Assembly (NCBI RefSeq): GCF_900102875.1
Contig: NZ_FNGH01000005.1
Location: 124,001 to 188,000 of the forward strand
Direction of reading: 5' to 3'
From: Franzmannia pantelleriensis
GTDB taxonomy: Bacteria > Pseudomonadota > Gammaproteobacteria > Pseudomonadales > Halomonadaceae
DNA: 64,000 nucleotides
The notes under the pieces were generated by a model. It was given only the letters and a program-made list of their open reading frames with translations. It was not told the DNA's origin and made no database searches. Of this stretch, positions 49,982 to 59,306 are shown piece after piece. Within the stretch, counting starts at the first letter, position 1, and the number at the start of each line of letters is the position of its first letter. The translations under genes were made by a program, and so were the position numbers.

Positions 49982-50653
49982 TTATTGTCCGACCAGGCCG
50001 CGGCGCTCCAGTTGGCGCAGGATCAGCGATAACGTCCAGGTGATCGCCAGGTACATCAGCGCGACCATGAAGTAGACCTCCAGTGCGGTGAAGGTGGTGG
50101 CGATGTAGATCTGGCCCTGGCGCACCAGCTCACCCACGCCGATCACCGAGAACAGCGAGGTGTCCTTGATACTGATGATTCCCTGGTTACCCAGGGGGGG
50201 AATCATGCGCCGAAATGCCTGGGGCCAGATGATGTAGCGGAACGATTGGGTGCGTGACAGACCCAGCGACAGTGACGCCTCGCGCTGGCCACGCTCGATC
50301 GACTGCACGCCGCCGCGCACGATCTCGGAGATATAGGCGCCGGAGTTGATGGCGATGGCGGCGATGCCAGCCACCAGGGCATTGATCGGGCCGCCCAGCA
50401 GCTGCGGCAGGCCGTAGAAGATGAACAGCACCTGCACCAGGATCGGGGTGCCGCGGAACACCTCGATATAGAAAATCGCCGGCCAGCGCAGCCAGCGCAC
50501 TGGGCTGATGCGCAGCAGGCCAAAGAAGATGCCGATGAAGAAGCCGATGGCCAGTCCGCCGAAGGAGATCAGCAGCGTGTAGGGAATCCCCGGCAGCAGG
50601 TAGGGGATCGAGGCTAGCGCCGCCGACCAGTTGAATTGAAAGGTCAGGTCCAC
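49982..50653 (-). CDS. Polar amino-acid ABC transporter permease
   Basis: This 223-residue permease of the His/Glu/Gln/Arg family (HEQRo) has about five membrane helices. The N-terminal helix region [45 protein letters not shown] and the coupling loop [23 protein letters not shown] are family motifs. Only one permease gene is present, so the pore is probably a homodimer. Confidence 0.95.
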   Translation of the reverse strand: MDLTFQFNWSAALASIPYLLPGIPYTLLISFGGLAIGFFIGIFFGLLRISPVRWLRWPAIFYIEVFRGTPILVQVLFIFYGLPQLLGGPINALVAGIAAIAINSGAYISEIVRGGVQSIERGQREASLSLGLSRTQSFRYIIWPQAFRRMIPPLGNQGIISIKDTSLFSVIGVGELVRQGQIYIATTFTALEVYFMVALMYLAITWTLSLILRQLERRGLVGQ

Positions 50654-50690
50654 GTCAGGGTCTCCCGTTGAGGACAGGCAGTAGAACGTC

Positions 50691-50718
50691 GACGGGGCCG
50701 GGTGGACCCGGCCCCGTC
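50691..50718 (-). other. Intercistronic stem-loop after the amino-acid binding-protein gene
   Basis: GACGGGGCCGGG and CCCGGCCCCGTC form a perfect 12-bp stem with a TGGA loop in the 80-bp gap between the binding-protein gene and the permease gene. No T-run follows. As at 11162-11192, it may stabilise the binding-protein mRNA and damp permease expression (inference). Confidence 0.7.
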
Positions 50719-50733
50719 AGGCTGGCATGAGGA

Positions 50734-51519
50734 TCAATCGGCGTCGGGGGATTCGCCGAACCACTCTTCATAGATGGCGTCGTAGGTACCATCTTCGCGC
50801 ATCTCGGCCAGTGCCTGGTTGGCGGGCTCGACCCACTCGCTGCCCTGATGGAAGACGATGCCGTACTGTTGGCCCTCGTAGAGCGGCCCGACGACCTTGG
50901 TGCGGCCTTCGCCACGGGTCTGGGAGAAGTAGGCGACGTTGGGTGCATCGTAGAAGGCGGCGTCGACGTTGCCGCCGAGCAGTGCCATGTACATGTCGCT
51001 GTTGCCGGGGTAGGGCGTAATATCAGCGTCGTCGCCGAGGGTTTCCTGCAGGTAGTCGTAGCTGGTGGAGCCGATCCGCGTGGCGATGCTCTTGCCTTCG
51101 AGGTCCTCGATGGTTTCGACGTCGTCGTTGTCGGCGCGGACGATGATCTGCAGGCCGCTGTCGTAGTAGGGGTCGGAAAAATCGACGATCTCGGCACGTT
51201 CTTCGGTGATCGTCACCCCGGCAATGGCAATCTCCTGATTGCCGGTCTGCACGGCGGGGATGATGCCGGCAAACTCCATGGTGGTGAGATTGATCTCGAA
51301 GCCGGCGCGCTCGGCCACCTCGTTGATGATGTCCATATCGAAGCCGACCATCTCGCCGGTATCCGGATCCATCATCTCGAAGGGTACGAAGCTCGGGTCG
51401 GTGACCACGTTGACGGTGGGCAAGTCGGCGACGGCGGTACCGGAAACCCCGAGGCCCAGTGCGACGGTGGCGCTCAGCGCGGTGCGGGATAGATAACGAT
51501 CTAGCAGATTACGGTGCAT
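50734..51519 (-). CDS. Polar amino-acid ABC transporter substrate-binding protein
   Basis: This periplasmic family-3 binding protein is about 261 residues. The start at 51519 is preferred because GGGGA lies 5 nt upstream; it gives a signal peptide with hydrophobic core [18 protein letters not shown]. The mature part shows [21 protein letters not shown] split over the usual start, [21 protein letters not shown] and [14 protein letters not shown], all typical of this family. It is the first gene of the transporter operon and lies downstream of erpA. Confidence 0.93.
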   Translation of the reverse strand: MHRNLLDRYLSRTALSATVALGLGVSGTAVADLPTVNVVTDPSFVPFEMMDPDTGEMVGFDMDIINEVAERAGFEINLTTMEFAGIIPAVQTGNQEIAIAGVTITEERAEIVDFSDPYYDSGLQIIVRADNDDVETIEDLEGKSIATRIGSTSYDYLQETLGDDADITPYPGNSDMYMALLGGNVDAAFYDAPNVAYFSQTRGEGRTKVVGPLYEGQQYGIVFHQGSEWVEPANQALAEMREDGTYDAIYEEWFGESPDAD

Positions 51520-51553
51520 GTGGTTCCCCATTGTAGAACGATTATTTCTGGAA

Positions 51554-51575
51554 CTCGCCAATAAACCATGGCGAG
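51554..51575 (-). terminator. Stem-loop between erpA and the amino-acid transporter operon
   Basis: CTCGCCA and TGGCGAG form a 7-bp stem with an 8-nt loop, about 50 bp after the erpA stop codon. Only a weak T-rich stretch follows on the minus strand, so termination is uncertain. Confidence 0.4.
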
Positions 51576-51623
51576 ATAATGGGGAAGCGTCAAGCAACAG
51601 CAAATCGTGCTGAACCTGTCGGC

Positions 51624-51977
51624 TCAGACCATGAAAGAGGCGCCGCAGCCACAGGTAGTGGTGGCATTGGGGTTCTGGATCACGAAACGTGCGCCGGCCA
51701 GACCCTGTTCGAAATCGACGGTGGAGCCGACCAGATACTGGTAGGAGAGTGGATCGACGATCATTGCCACGTCGTCATAATCGACCAGGGTATCGTCGTC
51801 GGCGACGCTGTCGGAAAAATCGAAGCCGTACTGGAAGCCCGAGCAGCCGCCGCCGGTCACGTAGACGCGCAGCTTGAGCGTCGGGTTGCCCTCCTCGCGA
51901 ATCAGCTCGCGCAGCCGCGCCTGAGCGCTGTCGCTGAGGAACATCGGGCGGGGAACGAAGGATTCGGCACTGCTCAT
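51624..51977 (-). CDS. erpA: Iron-sulfur cluster insertion protein ErpA
   Basis: ErpA is an A-type carrier that delivers Fe-S clusters to targets such as IspG and respiratory dehydrogenases. The protein is about 117 residues with the three ligand cysteines in [11 protein letters not shown] and [32 protein letters not shown] is typical of ErpA rather than IscA. The start at 51977 has AGGAGC upstream. It is divergent from the ClC channel gene. Confidence 0.95.
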   Translation of the reverse strand: MSSAESFVPRPMFLSDSAQARLRELIREEGNPTLKLRVYVTGGGCSGFQYGFDFSDSVADDDTLVDYDDVAMIVDPLSYQYLVGSTVDFEQGLAGARFVIQNPNATTTCGCGASFMV

Positions 51978-52098
51978 GGACGTGCTCCTGAGCCAGAGGT
52001 GAGTGATCTTAATCGGGCAGTCAGCCATTATCGGCAATCCCTAGCAAAAGGGTCAACTTTTCACGACCCGATCGAGGCTTGGCGTAGGATCTAGCTAT

Positions 52099-52117
52099 TG
52101 TATGCTGAAGGCATACA
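52099..52117 (+). promoter_or_regulatory. Palindrome upstream of the ClC channel gene
   Basis: TGTATGCTGAAGGCATACA has perfect 7-bp arms around TGAAG in the erpA/clcA divergent region. It covers the in-frame ATG at 52102, which makes that ATG a poor start, and could be an operator or an mRNA hairpin. Confidence 0.45.
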
Positions 52118-52173
52118 CCAGATGTCCAGTGGCCGCTGCGTTTGGCTGCTCGACGCGCCGACAGGAGTCAGCC

Positions 52174-53919
52174 TTGCCGCGCCTGCCCGACCTGAGTCTC
52201 GAACGCTTTCGACGCCAGCTCGCCAATGTCGATGCGCTACCCCAGCTATGCGTGCTGGGGCTAGTCTCGGGTGTGGTCACCGGCGGATTGATGGTGGGCT
52301 TTCGCCTGCTGCTTGACCTGGGTGGGCTGGCCTTCATGCCGGGCGGCGACCATGAAGCCTTCCAGGAACTCCCTACCTGGGCGCGCGTTCTGTTGCCGCT
52401 GTTGGCGGTGATCCTGATCGGGCTGTGGCTGGGTCGTCAGCCCCTCGCAGCACGCAAGCTCGGGGTCGGCCATGTGATCGAGCGGCTCACCTACCATCAG
52501 GGGCGTTTTCCACTGCGCAATTGGCTCAACCAGTGGTGGGTGGGTATCGTGGCGGTACTCGGCGGTCTCTCCGCCGGCCGTGAAGGCCCCGCTATCCATC
52601 TCGGTGCGGCTGCCTCTAGCGGTATTGGCCAGCAGCTACGCCTGCCTCACAACAGTCTGCGTGTGCTGGTGGCCTGCGGCACCGCGGCGGGCATCTCGGC
52701 ATCGTTCAATACGCCCATCGCTGGCGTCATCTTCGCCATGGAAGTGGTGATGATGGAGTACACCATTGCCGGTTTCATGCCGGTGATCCTGGCCTCGACC
52801 ATGGGCGCCCTGATTGCCCAACTGGTGTACGGATCGGAGCCAGCCTTCCAGGTGCCCATCGTAACGCTCGATTCAATGTTCAACCTGCCGTGGATCGTGG
52901 TCACTGCGCTGGGCATCGGGCTATTGGCTGGGCTGTTCATCCATGTTGCACGCAGCGGCGAGTTGTTGACGCGCTGGCCGTGGTGGCAGCGGTTGGCGGC
53001 GGTAGGGATCGTTACCGGTGGCGTGGCGCTGTGGTATCCGGAAGTGCAGGGCATCGGTTACGACAGCCTTGATGCCACGCTCAACGGGGTGCTGGCGGTG
53101 GATGTCTTGTTGGCTCTGGTGTTGGCCAAGCTGCTGTTGACGGCTTTCACCGTGGCTTGCGGGGTGCCGATCGGCATTATCGGGCCGGTGCTGGTGGTGG
53201 GGGCCGCGGCGGGTGCGTTGAGCGGCATGCTGGGGCACTGGCTGTGGCCCAACGCCTCCGCCGACCCAGGGTTGTATGCCATGTTGGGCATGGCGGCGAT
53301 GATGGGGGCTGTGCTGCAGGCGCCCCTGGCAGCATTGATGGCGCTGCTCGAGCTGACCCACAATCCCAATATCATCTTGCCGGGTATGTTGGCGGTGGTG
53401 GTGTCTGGGCTTACCGCTCGGCAGCTGTGTCGCTGTGACGGTTTCTTCATCGCCGTGACTCGCCACGGCCTGCACCCGCTGCAGCAGCCGCTGATGCAGG
53501 CACTGTCGCGGGTCTCGGTGCCGGCGGTGATGGAACGCAATGTGGCGACTACGCTGCGCTGGGTGGGGCGCGACGAGGCGCGCATGCTGCTCGCTGGCAA
53601 GCCCCTGTGGCTGGTGATCCTGCGCTCGAGCGACGACAAGCCGACCCTGGCGCTGAAGGCCGCTGACCTGGCTCGGGCGATGAACGACGACACGCTATGG
53701 AATGCCGAGCAACGGCTCGATCTGCTGGAGGTGCCGGGACAGCGTCTGGAAATGGCGCCGATCCATGTCCAGGCCACCCTCAGTGAAGCCTTTGACTTGC
53801 TCAACGACCACTCAGTCGACGCCCTCTACGTCGAAAATACGCGACGGCCGAAGGGGCCGCGAATTTCCGGTATCATCTCCCGCGACGCCATCGAAACCTA
53901 CTATCGCTATCGTCGCTGA
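52174..53919 (+). CDS. clcA: ClC-family chloride channel/antiporter with C-terminal CBS-like domain
   Basis: This membrane protein of about 581 residues in the ClC family moves chloride, often coupled to protons. It has the gating-glutamate motif GREGPAIHLGAA and about ten or more membrane helices. The usual GSGIP selectivity motif is replaced by GVGHVIE, so it belongs to a divergent bacterial subfamily, and the ion specificity is less certain. Residues after about 455 are soluble and contain a CBS-like region (IHVQATLSEAFDLLNDHSVD). I prefer TTG 52174 as start because AGGAG precedes it by 7 nt; ATG 52102 lies in a palindrome and lacks a good site. Confidence 0.85.
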   Translation: MPRLPDLSLERFRRQLANVDALPQLCVLGLVSGVVTGGLMVGFRLLLDLGGLAFMPGGDHEAFQELPTWARVLLPLLAVILIGLWLGRQPLAARKLGVGHVIERLTYHQGRFPLRNWLNQWWVGIVAVLGGLSAGREGPAIHLGAAASSGIGQQLRLPHNSLRVLVACGTAAGISASFNTPIAGVIFAMEVVMMEYTIAGFMPVILASTMGALIAQLVYGSEPAFQVPIVTLDSMFNLPWIVVTALGIGLLAGLFIHVARSGELLTRWPWWQRLAAVGIVTGGVALWYPEVQGIGYDSLDATLNGVLAVDVLLALVLAKLLLTAFTVACGVPIGIIGPVLVVGAAAGALSGMLGHWLWPNASADPGLYAMLGMAAMMGAVLQAPLAALMALLELTHNPNIILPGMLAVVVSGLTARQLCRCDGFFIAVTRHGLHPLQQPLMQALSRVSVPAVMERNVATTLRWVGRDEARMLLAGKPLWLVILRSSDDKPTLALKAADLARAMNDDTLWNAEQRLDLLEVPGQRLEMAPIHVQATLSEAFDLLNDHSVDALYVENTRRPKGPRISGIISRDAIETYYRYRR

Positions 53920-53956
53920 GGGCTGCGGCGAGGCATCCGCTGTCTGAGGAGCCGGC

Positions 53957-54388
53957 ATGTATCTGTGGATCAAGGCGCTGCACCTGATCGCCATCATTAC
54001 CTGGTTTGCCGCGATGTTCTATCTGCCGCGACTTTTCGTCTATCACGCCATGGCACGGGACAAGGGCGACCAGCAGGCTATCGACTATTTTCTGATCATG
54101 GAGCGTAAGCTCTACCGCGGGATCATGTTGCCGTCGATGATTGCCGTACTGGGCTTCGGCATCTGGCTGTTGGCGCTGGCGCCGGTGTGGATGAGTCAGG
54201 GCTGGATGCATCTCAAGTTGCTGCTGGTGGCGCTCCTGGTCGGCTACCATCACGTGTGCCTGGCGTACCTGAAGAAGTTCGCCGCTGGCCGCTGTGACAA
54301 ATCCCATGTGTTCTTCCGCTGGTTCAATGAGGCACCGGTGATCGCGCTGTTGATCATCGTGGTGCTGGCCGTGGTCAAGCCGTTCTGA
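53957..54388 (+). CDS. hemJ: Protoporphyrinogen oxidase HemJ
   Basis: HemJ is an integral membrane protoporphyrinogen IX oxidase of haem synthesis. The 143-residue protein starts MYLWIKALHLIAIITWFAA and has FYLPRLFVYHAMA, with His in helices 1 and 2 and the lysine in GWMHLKLLLV, the family pattern. GAGGAG precedes the ATG. It shares its last base with the start of thiD (TGATG). hemL lies only 1.6 kb downstream, so two haem genes are close together. Confidence 0.92.
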   Translation: MYLWIKALHLIAIITWFAAMFYLPRLFVYHAMARDKGDQQAIDYFLIMERKLYRGIMLPSMIAVLGFGIWLLALAPVWMSQGWMHLKLLLVALLVGYHHVCLAYLKKFAAGRCDKSHVFFRWFNEAPVIALLIIVVLAVVKPF

Positions 54389-55254
54389 TGGCCAGTGACG
54401 CAACTCATTCGCCTCGGGTGGCGAGCCGCCAGCTGCCGGCCGTGGTGGTGCTGGCCGGTCACGACCCTACGGGCGGTGCCGGACTGGTGGCCGACGCCGA
54501 GGCAATCAGTGCCTGCGGCGCCTGGCCGTTGACGATTCCTACCGCGCTGACGGTGCAGAACAGTACCGACGTCAGCGCGGTGACGCCCTGCGATCCGGAT
54601 ACCATGCGTGCCATGGCCGCAGCGCTCGACGAGTTCTCGGTGGCGGCGATCAAGGTTGGCCTGGTAGCGAGTCTCGAGACACTCGATGCCGTGGTGGATA
54701 TCGTGCGTCGCTTTCCCGGTGTGCCGCTGGTGATGGATCCCGTGCTCAAGGCGGGCGGTGGCCGAGAGCTCTCCAGCCTCGAGCTGCGCGACGCGTTCCG
54801 CGAGCGACTGCTACCACGAGTGGATATTCTTACCCCCAATCGTCTCGAACTGGCGCGCCTGGCCGGTGATGACCAGGATAACGACACCGACCGCGCCATT
54901 GCGCTGCTGTCGCTGGGCTGTCAGGCAGTGCTGGTGACCGCCACGGATGACCCGCTTCCGGGGAGTGACCGGCGCCAGGTTATCCACACCCTGCATACCC
55001 CTGACGAGGGGCGCCAGTGGCACTGGCCGCGCCTGCCCGGGCGTTTCCATGGCTCGGGCTGTACCCTGGCCGCGGCGCTGGCGTCGCGGCTGGCCTGCGG
55101 CGAACGACTGCTGCCGGCCTGTGAGCAGGCCCAGGCTTACACCTGGGAGACACTTGAACATGGCTGGCTACCCGATCTGCAGCATCGAGGCGGCCAGGCG
55201 CTGCCGCGTCGGCTGTGGCGTCACCCGGCCTGGAGCGATCGATATGACGACTGA
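54388..55254 (+). CDS. thiD: Hydroxymethylpyrimidine/phosphomethylpyrimidine kinase ThiD
   Basis: ThiD makes HMP diphosphate for thiamine synthesis. The 288-residue ribokinase-fold protein has [65 protein letters not shown] and [14 protein letters not shown] (anion hole and catalytic region). It is coupled to hemJ by a 1-bp overlap and overlaps thiE by 11 bp. A perfect DnaA box TTATCCACA lies inside it (54980-54988). No TPP riboswitch was seen upstream. Confidence 0.93.
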   Translation: MASDATHSPRVASRQLPAVVVLAGHDPTGGAGLVADAEAISACGAWPLTIPTALTVQNSTDVSAVTPCDPDTMRAMAAALDEFSVAAIKVGLVASLETLDAVVDIVRRFPGVPLVMDPVLKAGGGRELSSLELRDAFRERLLPRVDILTPNRLELARLAGDDQDNDTDRAIALLSLGCQAVLVTATDDPLPGSDRRQVIHTLHTPDEGRQWHWPRLPGRFHGSGCTLAAALASRLACGERLLPACEQAQAYTWETLEHGWLPDLQHRGGQALPRRLWRHPAWSDRYDD

Positions 55255-55924
55255 CCCTAGAGGTTGGCAGCGCGGTCTCTACGCGATCACCGATGGTGTG
55301 CTGCTGCCGGATGACCACACACTGCTGACGGCCTGCGACGCCGCCTTGCGCGGCGGGCTGGCACTGTTGCAGTATCGAGACAAGTCTGGCGACGATGCCC
55401 GTCGTTGGCGCCAGGCTACGTCGCTGGCCAGCCTGTGCCAGGATCATGCGGTTCCGCTGATCATCAACGATGATACCGCGCTGGCGCTGCGGCTTCGCGA
55501 CGCTGGCTTCGCAGGCGTTGGTCTGCACCTCGGGCAGCGTGACGGTGAGCTGGCCGAGGCCAGGCAGCGGTTGGGTGTCGAGGCGCTGATCGGCGCCACC
55601 TGCCATGCGCGACTCGACCTGGCCGAACGGGCCAAGGCCGAGGGCGCAAGCTACGTTGCTTTCGGGCGTTTCTTTGCCTCGCGCACCAAGCCAGAAGCGC
55701 CACCGGCACCGCTATCGCTGCTCACTGAGGCGGCTGGTCTGGGGTTGCCGCGAGTGGCGATCGGCGGCATCGACGCGCATACCGCCACGGCGGCGCGGCA
55801 AGCCGGCGCCGAGCTGCTGGCCAGCGTTGAAGCGGTGTTCGGTGGCAGCGATGTCGAAGCTCGGGTTCGACACCTAAATCAACAACTTGCCTTGATCGAG
55901 GGTGAGCATGATGTAACGCCTTAG
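55244..55924 (+). CDS. thiE: Thiamine-phosphate synthase ThiE
   Basis: ThiE couples HMP diphosphate with thiazole phosphate to thiamine phosphate. The protein is about 226 residues with a TIM-barrel pattern: [31 protein letters not shown] (substrate Arg/Lys), [57 protein letters not shown] and [11 protein letters not shown]. The length and order match the family. The start at 55244 overlaps thiD by 11 bp, so the two are coupled. Confidence 0.94.
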   Translation: MTTDPRGWQRGLYAITDGVLLPDDHTLLTACDAALRGGLALLQYRDKSGDDARRWRQATSLASLCQDHAVPLIINDDTALALRLRDAGFAGVGLHLGQRDGELAEARQRLGVEALIGATCHARLDLAERAKAEGASYVAFGRFFASRTKPEAPPAPLSLLTEAAGLGLPRVAIGGIDAHTATAARQAGAELLASVEAVFGGSDVEARVRHLNQQLALIEGEHDVTP

Positions 55925-55926
55925 CC

Positions 55927-55981
55927 TTATCCACAGGCAGTGCAGAGAGAGTTATCCGCACTGTCCAGAGGGTTATCCACA
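55927..55981 (+). promoter_or_regulatory. Cluster of three direct DnaA boxes upstream of hemL
   Basis: TTATCCACA (55927-55935), TTATCCGCA (55952-55960) and TTATCCACA (55973-55981) lie in the same orientation, 25 and 21 bp apart, filling the thiE-hemL gap. A T-rich run (55984-55996) follows. Two match the high-affinity consensus exactly. The cluster could bind DnaA to control hemL or titrate DnaA near the origin-like region 7 kb away. Confidence 0.7.
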
Positions 55982-56014
55982 GAATTTTGCTTTTTTGACT
56001 GCCGAGAGATTGCC

Positions 56015-57307
56015 ATGACCACTTCCGCCGAGCTTTTCGAACAGGCCTGTCGCCACATTCCCGGTGGCGTCAATTCCCCGGTGCGTGCCTTCAAGGGCCT
56101 GCATCGGCCGCCGGTGTTCATCGAGCGTGCGCAGGGCGCCTACCTGTTCGACGTCGAGGGCAAGCGCTACGTCGATTATGTCGGTTCCTGGGGGCCGATG
56201 ATCACCGGCCACGCCGACCCTGAGGTGTTGAGCGCGGTGCGTGATAAGCTCGACCACGGTCTTTCGTTTGGTACCCCTACCGCTATCGAGACCCGCATGG
56301 CAGATCTGGTGTGCGAGATCATCCCCAGCATCGAGCTGGTCCGCATGGTCAATTCGGGCACCGAAGCCACTATGTCGGCGATTCGCCTGGCGCGCGGCTT
56401 TACCGGGCGCGACAAGATCGTCAAGTTCGAGGGCAACTACCACGGCCATTCCGACTCGCTGCTGGTCAAGGCCGGCTCCGGGGCGCTGACCCACGGTGAG
56501 CCGAGTTCTCCTGGGGTACCGGCGGCGCTGGCCGAGCACACCGTGACCCTACCGCACAATGACCTCGATGCGTTGGAAGCCTGTTTCGAGGAGATCGGTG
56601 ATCAGGTGGCCTGCATTATCGTCGAGCCGGTGGCCGGCAATATGAATTGCATCCCGCCACTACCGGGCTTCCTCGAAGGACTGCGTCGCGTCTGCGACCA
56701 GCACGGCAGCGTGCTGATATTCGATGAGGTGATGACCGGGTTTCGGGTGGCGTTGGGGGGTGCTCAGGCCCACTATGGCGTGACACCTGACCTGACCTGC
56801 CTGGGCAAGATCGTCGGTGGCGGCATGCCGGTGGGGGCTTTCGGCGGCAAGCGCGAGATCATGTCGCACATCTCGCCGCTTGGGCCGGTTTATCAGGCTG
56901 GCACCCTGGCCGGCAATCCGTTGGCCATGGCCGCCGGTATTGCCCTGCTCACCAAGCTGCGCGAGCCGGGCTTCCACGATGCCCTGGCCCAGCGCGTCGA
57001 GACCTTGTGCAGTGGGCTCGAGGCGCGCGCCGAGGCGGCTGGAGTAGCGATGATCACACAACGTGCTGGGGGCATGTTCGGGGTCTTCTTCACTGGCCAG
57101 TCGCGGGTCGATAACTTCGGCCAGGCCACGGCCTGCGATGCCGACGCCTTTCGTCGCTTCTTCTCGGCGATGCTCGACCAAGGCGTCTATCTCGCGCCGT
57201 CAGCCTTCGAAGCTGGCTTCATGTCGAGTGCGCATACGGCAGAAGACATCCAGACCACGCTGGATGCCGCCGAGCAGGCATTTGCCATCATGGCGCGAGA
57301 GGCGTGA
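56015..57307 (+). CDS. hemL: Glutamate-1-semialdehyde 2,1-aminomutase HemL
   Basis: HemL makes 5-aminolevulinate from glutamate-1-semialdehyde in tetrapyrrole synthesis. The protein is about 430 residues and PLP-dependent, with [79 protein letters not shown], and the PLP lysine in [17 protein letters not shown]. The start at 56015 aligns with the family N-terminus, with only a weak GAGAG site upstream. Three DnaA boxes lie directly before it. Confidence 0.97.
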   Translation: MTTSAELFEQACRHIPGGVNSPVRAFKGLHRPPVFIERAQGAYLFDVEGKRYVDYVGSWGPMITGHADPEVLSAVRDKLDHGLSFGTPTAIETRMADLVCEIIPSIELVRMVNSGTEATMSAIRLARGFTGRDKIVKFEGNYHGHSDSLLVKAGSGALTHGEPSSPGVPAALAEHTVTLPHNDLDALEACFEEIGDQVACIIVEPVAGNMNCIPPLPGFLEGLRRVCDQHGSVLIFDEVMTGFRVALGGAQAHYGVTPDLTCLGKIVGGGMPVGAFGGKREIMSHISPLGPVYQAGTLAGNPLAMAAGIALLTKLREPGFHDALAQRVETLCSGLEARAEAAGVAMITQRAGGMFGVFFTGQSRVDNFGQATACDADAFRRFFSAMLDQGVYLAPSAFEAGFMSSAHTAEDIQTTLDAAEQAFAIMAREA

Positions 57308-57337
57308 TACGTCAGCTGCTATCAGGGGGAGTCCAGA

Positions 57338-58912
57338 GTGAGTGATACGCTGATCGAGGCGCTCAAGTCGTCGAGTGGTTATGATCACCCTGTGGCTACG
57401 GTGGAGGTCCACGAGACGCATATCTCTTGGATCCTGCTGACCGGCGAATTTGCCTACAAGATCAAGAAACCGATCTGTTTTGGCAGCTTTCTGGACTTTT
57501 CCACACTGGCCAAGCGGCGTGCGCTTTGCGAACAGGAGGTGCGCCTCAATCGCCGCCTGGCGCCAAACCTTTACGTCGCTGCGGTTCCGATCTCCGGCAC
57601 GCCCGAGGCGCCGCGTATCAACGACGCCAGCGCTCCCTTCGAGTACGCTGTGAAGATGCGCCAGTTCAGCAATCGGTTATTGTTCAGCCACTTGCAGGCT
57701 AGCGGTGAGTTGTCCCAGGAGTTGATCGACGACCTGATTGATCAACTGGTCGACTTTCATGAGCAGGCAGCGCCGGTAGCGGTGGATAGCACGCTGGGCA
57801 GCGGCGAGTCGACCGCGGCGATCATGGAGCGGGAGTTCAGCCTGATTCGTGAACGCCTCAACAACAGTGACGACCTGGCTCGCCTGGCCTGCCTCGAGAC
57901 CTTGGCCAACGAGGCACATGCTCGATTGCAGGAAGCGTTTGCGGCACGTCACCGAGATGGCTTCGTACGTGAAACCCATGGCGATATCCACCTTGGCAAT
58001 GCCGTCCATCATGAAGGCCGTGCCCTACTATTCGATGGCATCGAGTTCAACGACGAACTGCGCTGGAACGATGTGGCCTGCGACTTGGCGTTTTTGCTGA
58101 TGGATCTCGAGGCCCGCGGCGAGCAGCCCCTCGCCCGTCATGCACTGAACCGCTATCTAGAGCTTTCCGGCGACTATGGGCTAGTCCGGGTGCTTGCCTA
58201 CTACAAGCTCTACCGTGCGCTGGTCATGGCCAAGGTGGCGGCTATCCGCTATCGCCAGGCGAACGATGACGACCAGCAGCAGCCGGCACTGGCGGAGTGT
58301 CGCCGCTATCTGAATTTGGCCGACGGCTATGCCCGCTTTGCCTTCCCTTACCTGTTGATCGGCGTTGGCGTCTCGGGTAGTGGCAAGAGCCGGTTCACTG
58401 CTGAGGTTATCCGCCGGTTGGGTGGCGTACGGCTACGTTCCGATGTGGAGCGCAAGCGGCTGTTTGGTTTTCATCCACAGGCCAGTAGTCAGCAACAGGG
58501 TGTGGATATCTATACCTCATCGGCCACTCATCGCACCTACCAGCGGCTTGCCGAACTCACCGGTATGCTGCTGGAGTCGGGACTCCCCGTGTGCATCGAT
58601 GCCACCTGCCTGGCGCGCTGGCAGCGCGATATGCTGGGTTGGGAGGCCGAGGGCCGTGGCTTGCCGCTGTTGACGGTGAGCTTCGAGGCTGACGTAGAGA
58701 CCCTGCGTCAGCGCATCGTAAAGCGCGCCAGGCGCGGTGGTGACCCTTCTGAGGCGAGCCTGGACGTGCTCGAGCGACAGTTGGCCGGGCTAGAGCCGTT
58801 TGGCGACGATGAGCGCCGCCATCTGATCCACCTCGACACCACTGCTGATGATGCTACCGAGACCCTGGTAAGCCTGATCCAGGCGAAGGTTGGGGGCTTG
58901 GAAGGCCGCTAA
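57338..58912 (+). CDS. Fusion of an aminoglycoside-phosphotransferase-like kinase and a P-loop ATPase
   Basis: This 524-residue protein has two halves. Residues about 40-330 resemble an APH/choline-kinase fold, with ETHGDIHLGNAVHH (catalytic loop with Asp) and LLFDGIEFNDELRWNDVACDLAFL. Residues about 340-520 are a P-loop kinase-like ATPase with GVGVSGSGKSRFT and ICIDATCL-like VCIDATCLARWQR. Such bifunctional proteins are common in proteobacteria but their substrate is unknown, and an antibiotic-resistance role should not be assumed. It starts with GTG after GGGGAG. An AT-rich, regulatory gap of 394 bp follows. Confidence 0.85.
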   Translation: MSDTLIEALKSSSGYDHPVATVEVHETHISWILLTGEFAYKIKKPICFGSFLDFSTLAKRRALCEQEVRLNRRLAPNLYVAAVPISGTPEAPRINDASAPFEYAVKMRQFSNRLLFSHLQASGELSQELIDDLIDQLVDFHEQAAPVAVDSTLGSGESTAAIMEREFSLIRERLNNSDDLARLACLETLANEAHARLQEAFAARHRDGFVRETHGDIHLGNAVHHEGRALLFDGIEFNDELRWNDVACDLAFLLMDLEARGEQPLARHALNRYLELSGDYGLVRVLAYYKLYRALVMAKVAAIRYRQANDDDQQQPALAECRRYLNLADGYARFAFPYLLIGVGVSGSGKSRFTAEVIRRLGGVRLRSDVERKRLFGFHPQASSQQQGVDIYTSSATHRTYQRLAELTGMLLESGLPVCIDATCLARWQRDMLGWEAEGRGLPLLTVSFEADVETLRQRIVKRARRGGDPSEASLDVLERQLAGLEPFGDDERRHLIHLDTTADDATETLVSLIQAKVGGLEGR

Positions 58913-59100
58913 TGTTGCATGATTAAAGGCGTGACTTGGCGCTTTTGTGGCGAAGTGTATCACTTATGATATTCGCTCTTTTTCGCTAAACTATTATAGT
59001 AAAAGCATTTCTTTTTCCTCCCCAGCGGGTCGATGTAAGCAGTGTAAACTTATTGATGACGCTTTCTCCGATCCGCCCCCGTTTTTCTCTCCAATGATGT

Positions 59101-59115
59101 GAAAGCGTTACTTTC
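59101..59115 (+). promoter_or_regulatory. Possible activator-binding palindrome upstream of the sigma-54 promoter
   Basis: GAAAGCGTTACTTTC has 5-bp inverted arms around CGTTA and lies 52 bp upstream of the sigma-54 -24 element, a distance compatible with an enhancer-type site. It sits in a gene-free AT-rich gap (58913-59306), which otherwise holds only the promoter. No second copy was found, so this is weakly supported. Confidence 0.3.
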
Positions 59116-59167
59116 CAGCATGGTTAAGTATCTGAATATGCTATGCGTTTCAGTTTGTAATGTTTTG

Positions 59168-59184
59168 TGGCACATATCGTGCAA
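59168..59184 (+). promoter_or_regulatory. Sigma-54 promoter of the Gly-rich/C39 operon
   Basis: TGGCACATATCGTGCAA matches the RpoN consensus TGGCAC-N5-TTGCA with a single mismatch; GG and GC are separated by the required 10 bp. Transcription would start near 59194, about 113 bp before the first start codon. A sigma-54 activator gene lies at the far end of the same locus (63532-64000). Confidence 0.82.
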
Positions 59185-59306
59185 TTAATCTTTCGATCGC
59201 CAGGTTGGACAAGTGGTGTGAGCATCTAGAGCAACCGCCGCTTCAGCTTGCCGTGCAACCCAGTGATCGCAGGAAACAAAAATCATGCATGGTATGGAGA
59301 AGGATC

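Noticed and set aside
53920-54400. TPP riboswitch for thiD-thiE
   Set aside because: No CUGAGA...ACCUGAU-type conserved core is seen upstream of hemJ or thiD.
57338-58912. Antibiotic-resistance call for the APH-like fusion protein
   Set aside because: Fusion of an APH-like fold to a P-loop ATPase is a general uncharacterised family; no feature ties it to aminoglycoside modification.
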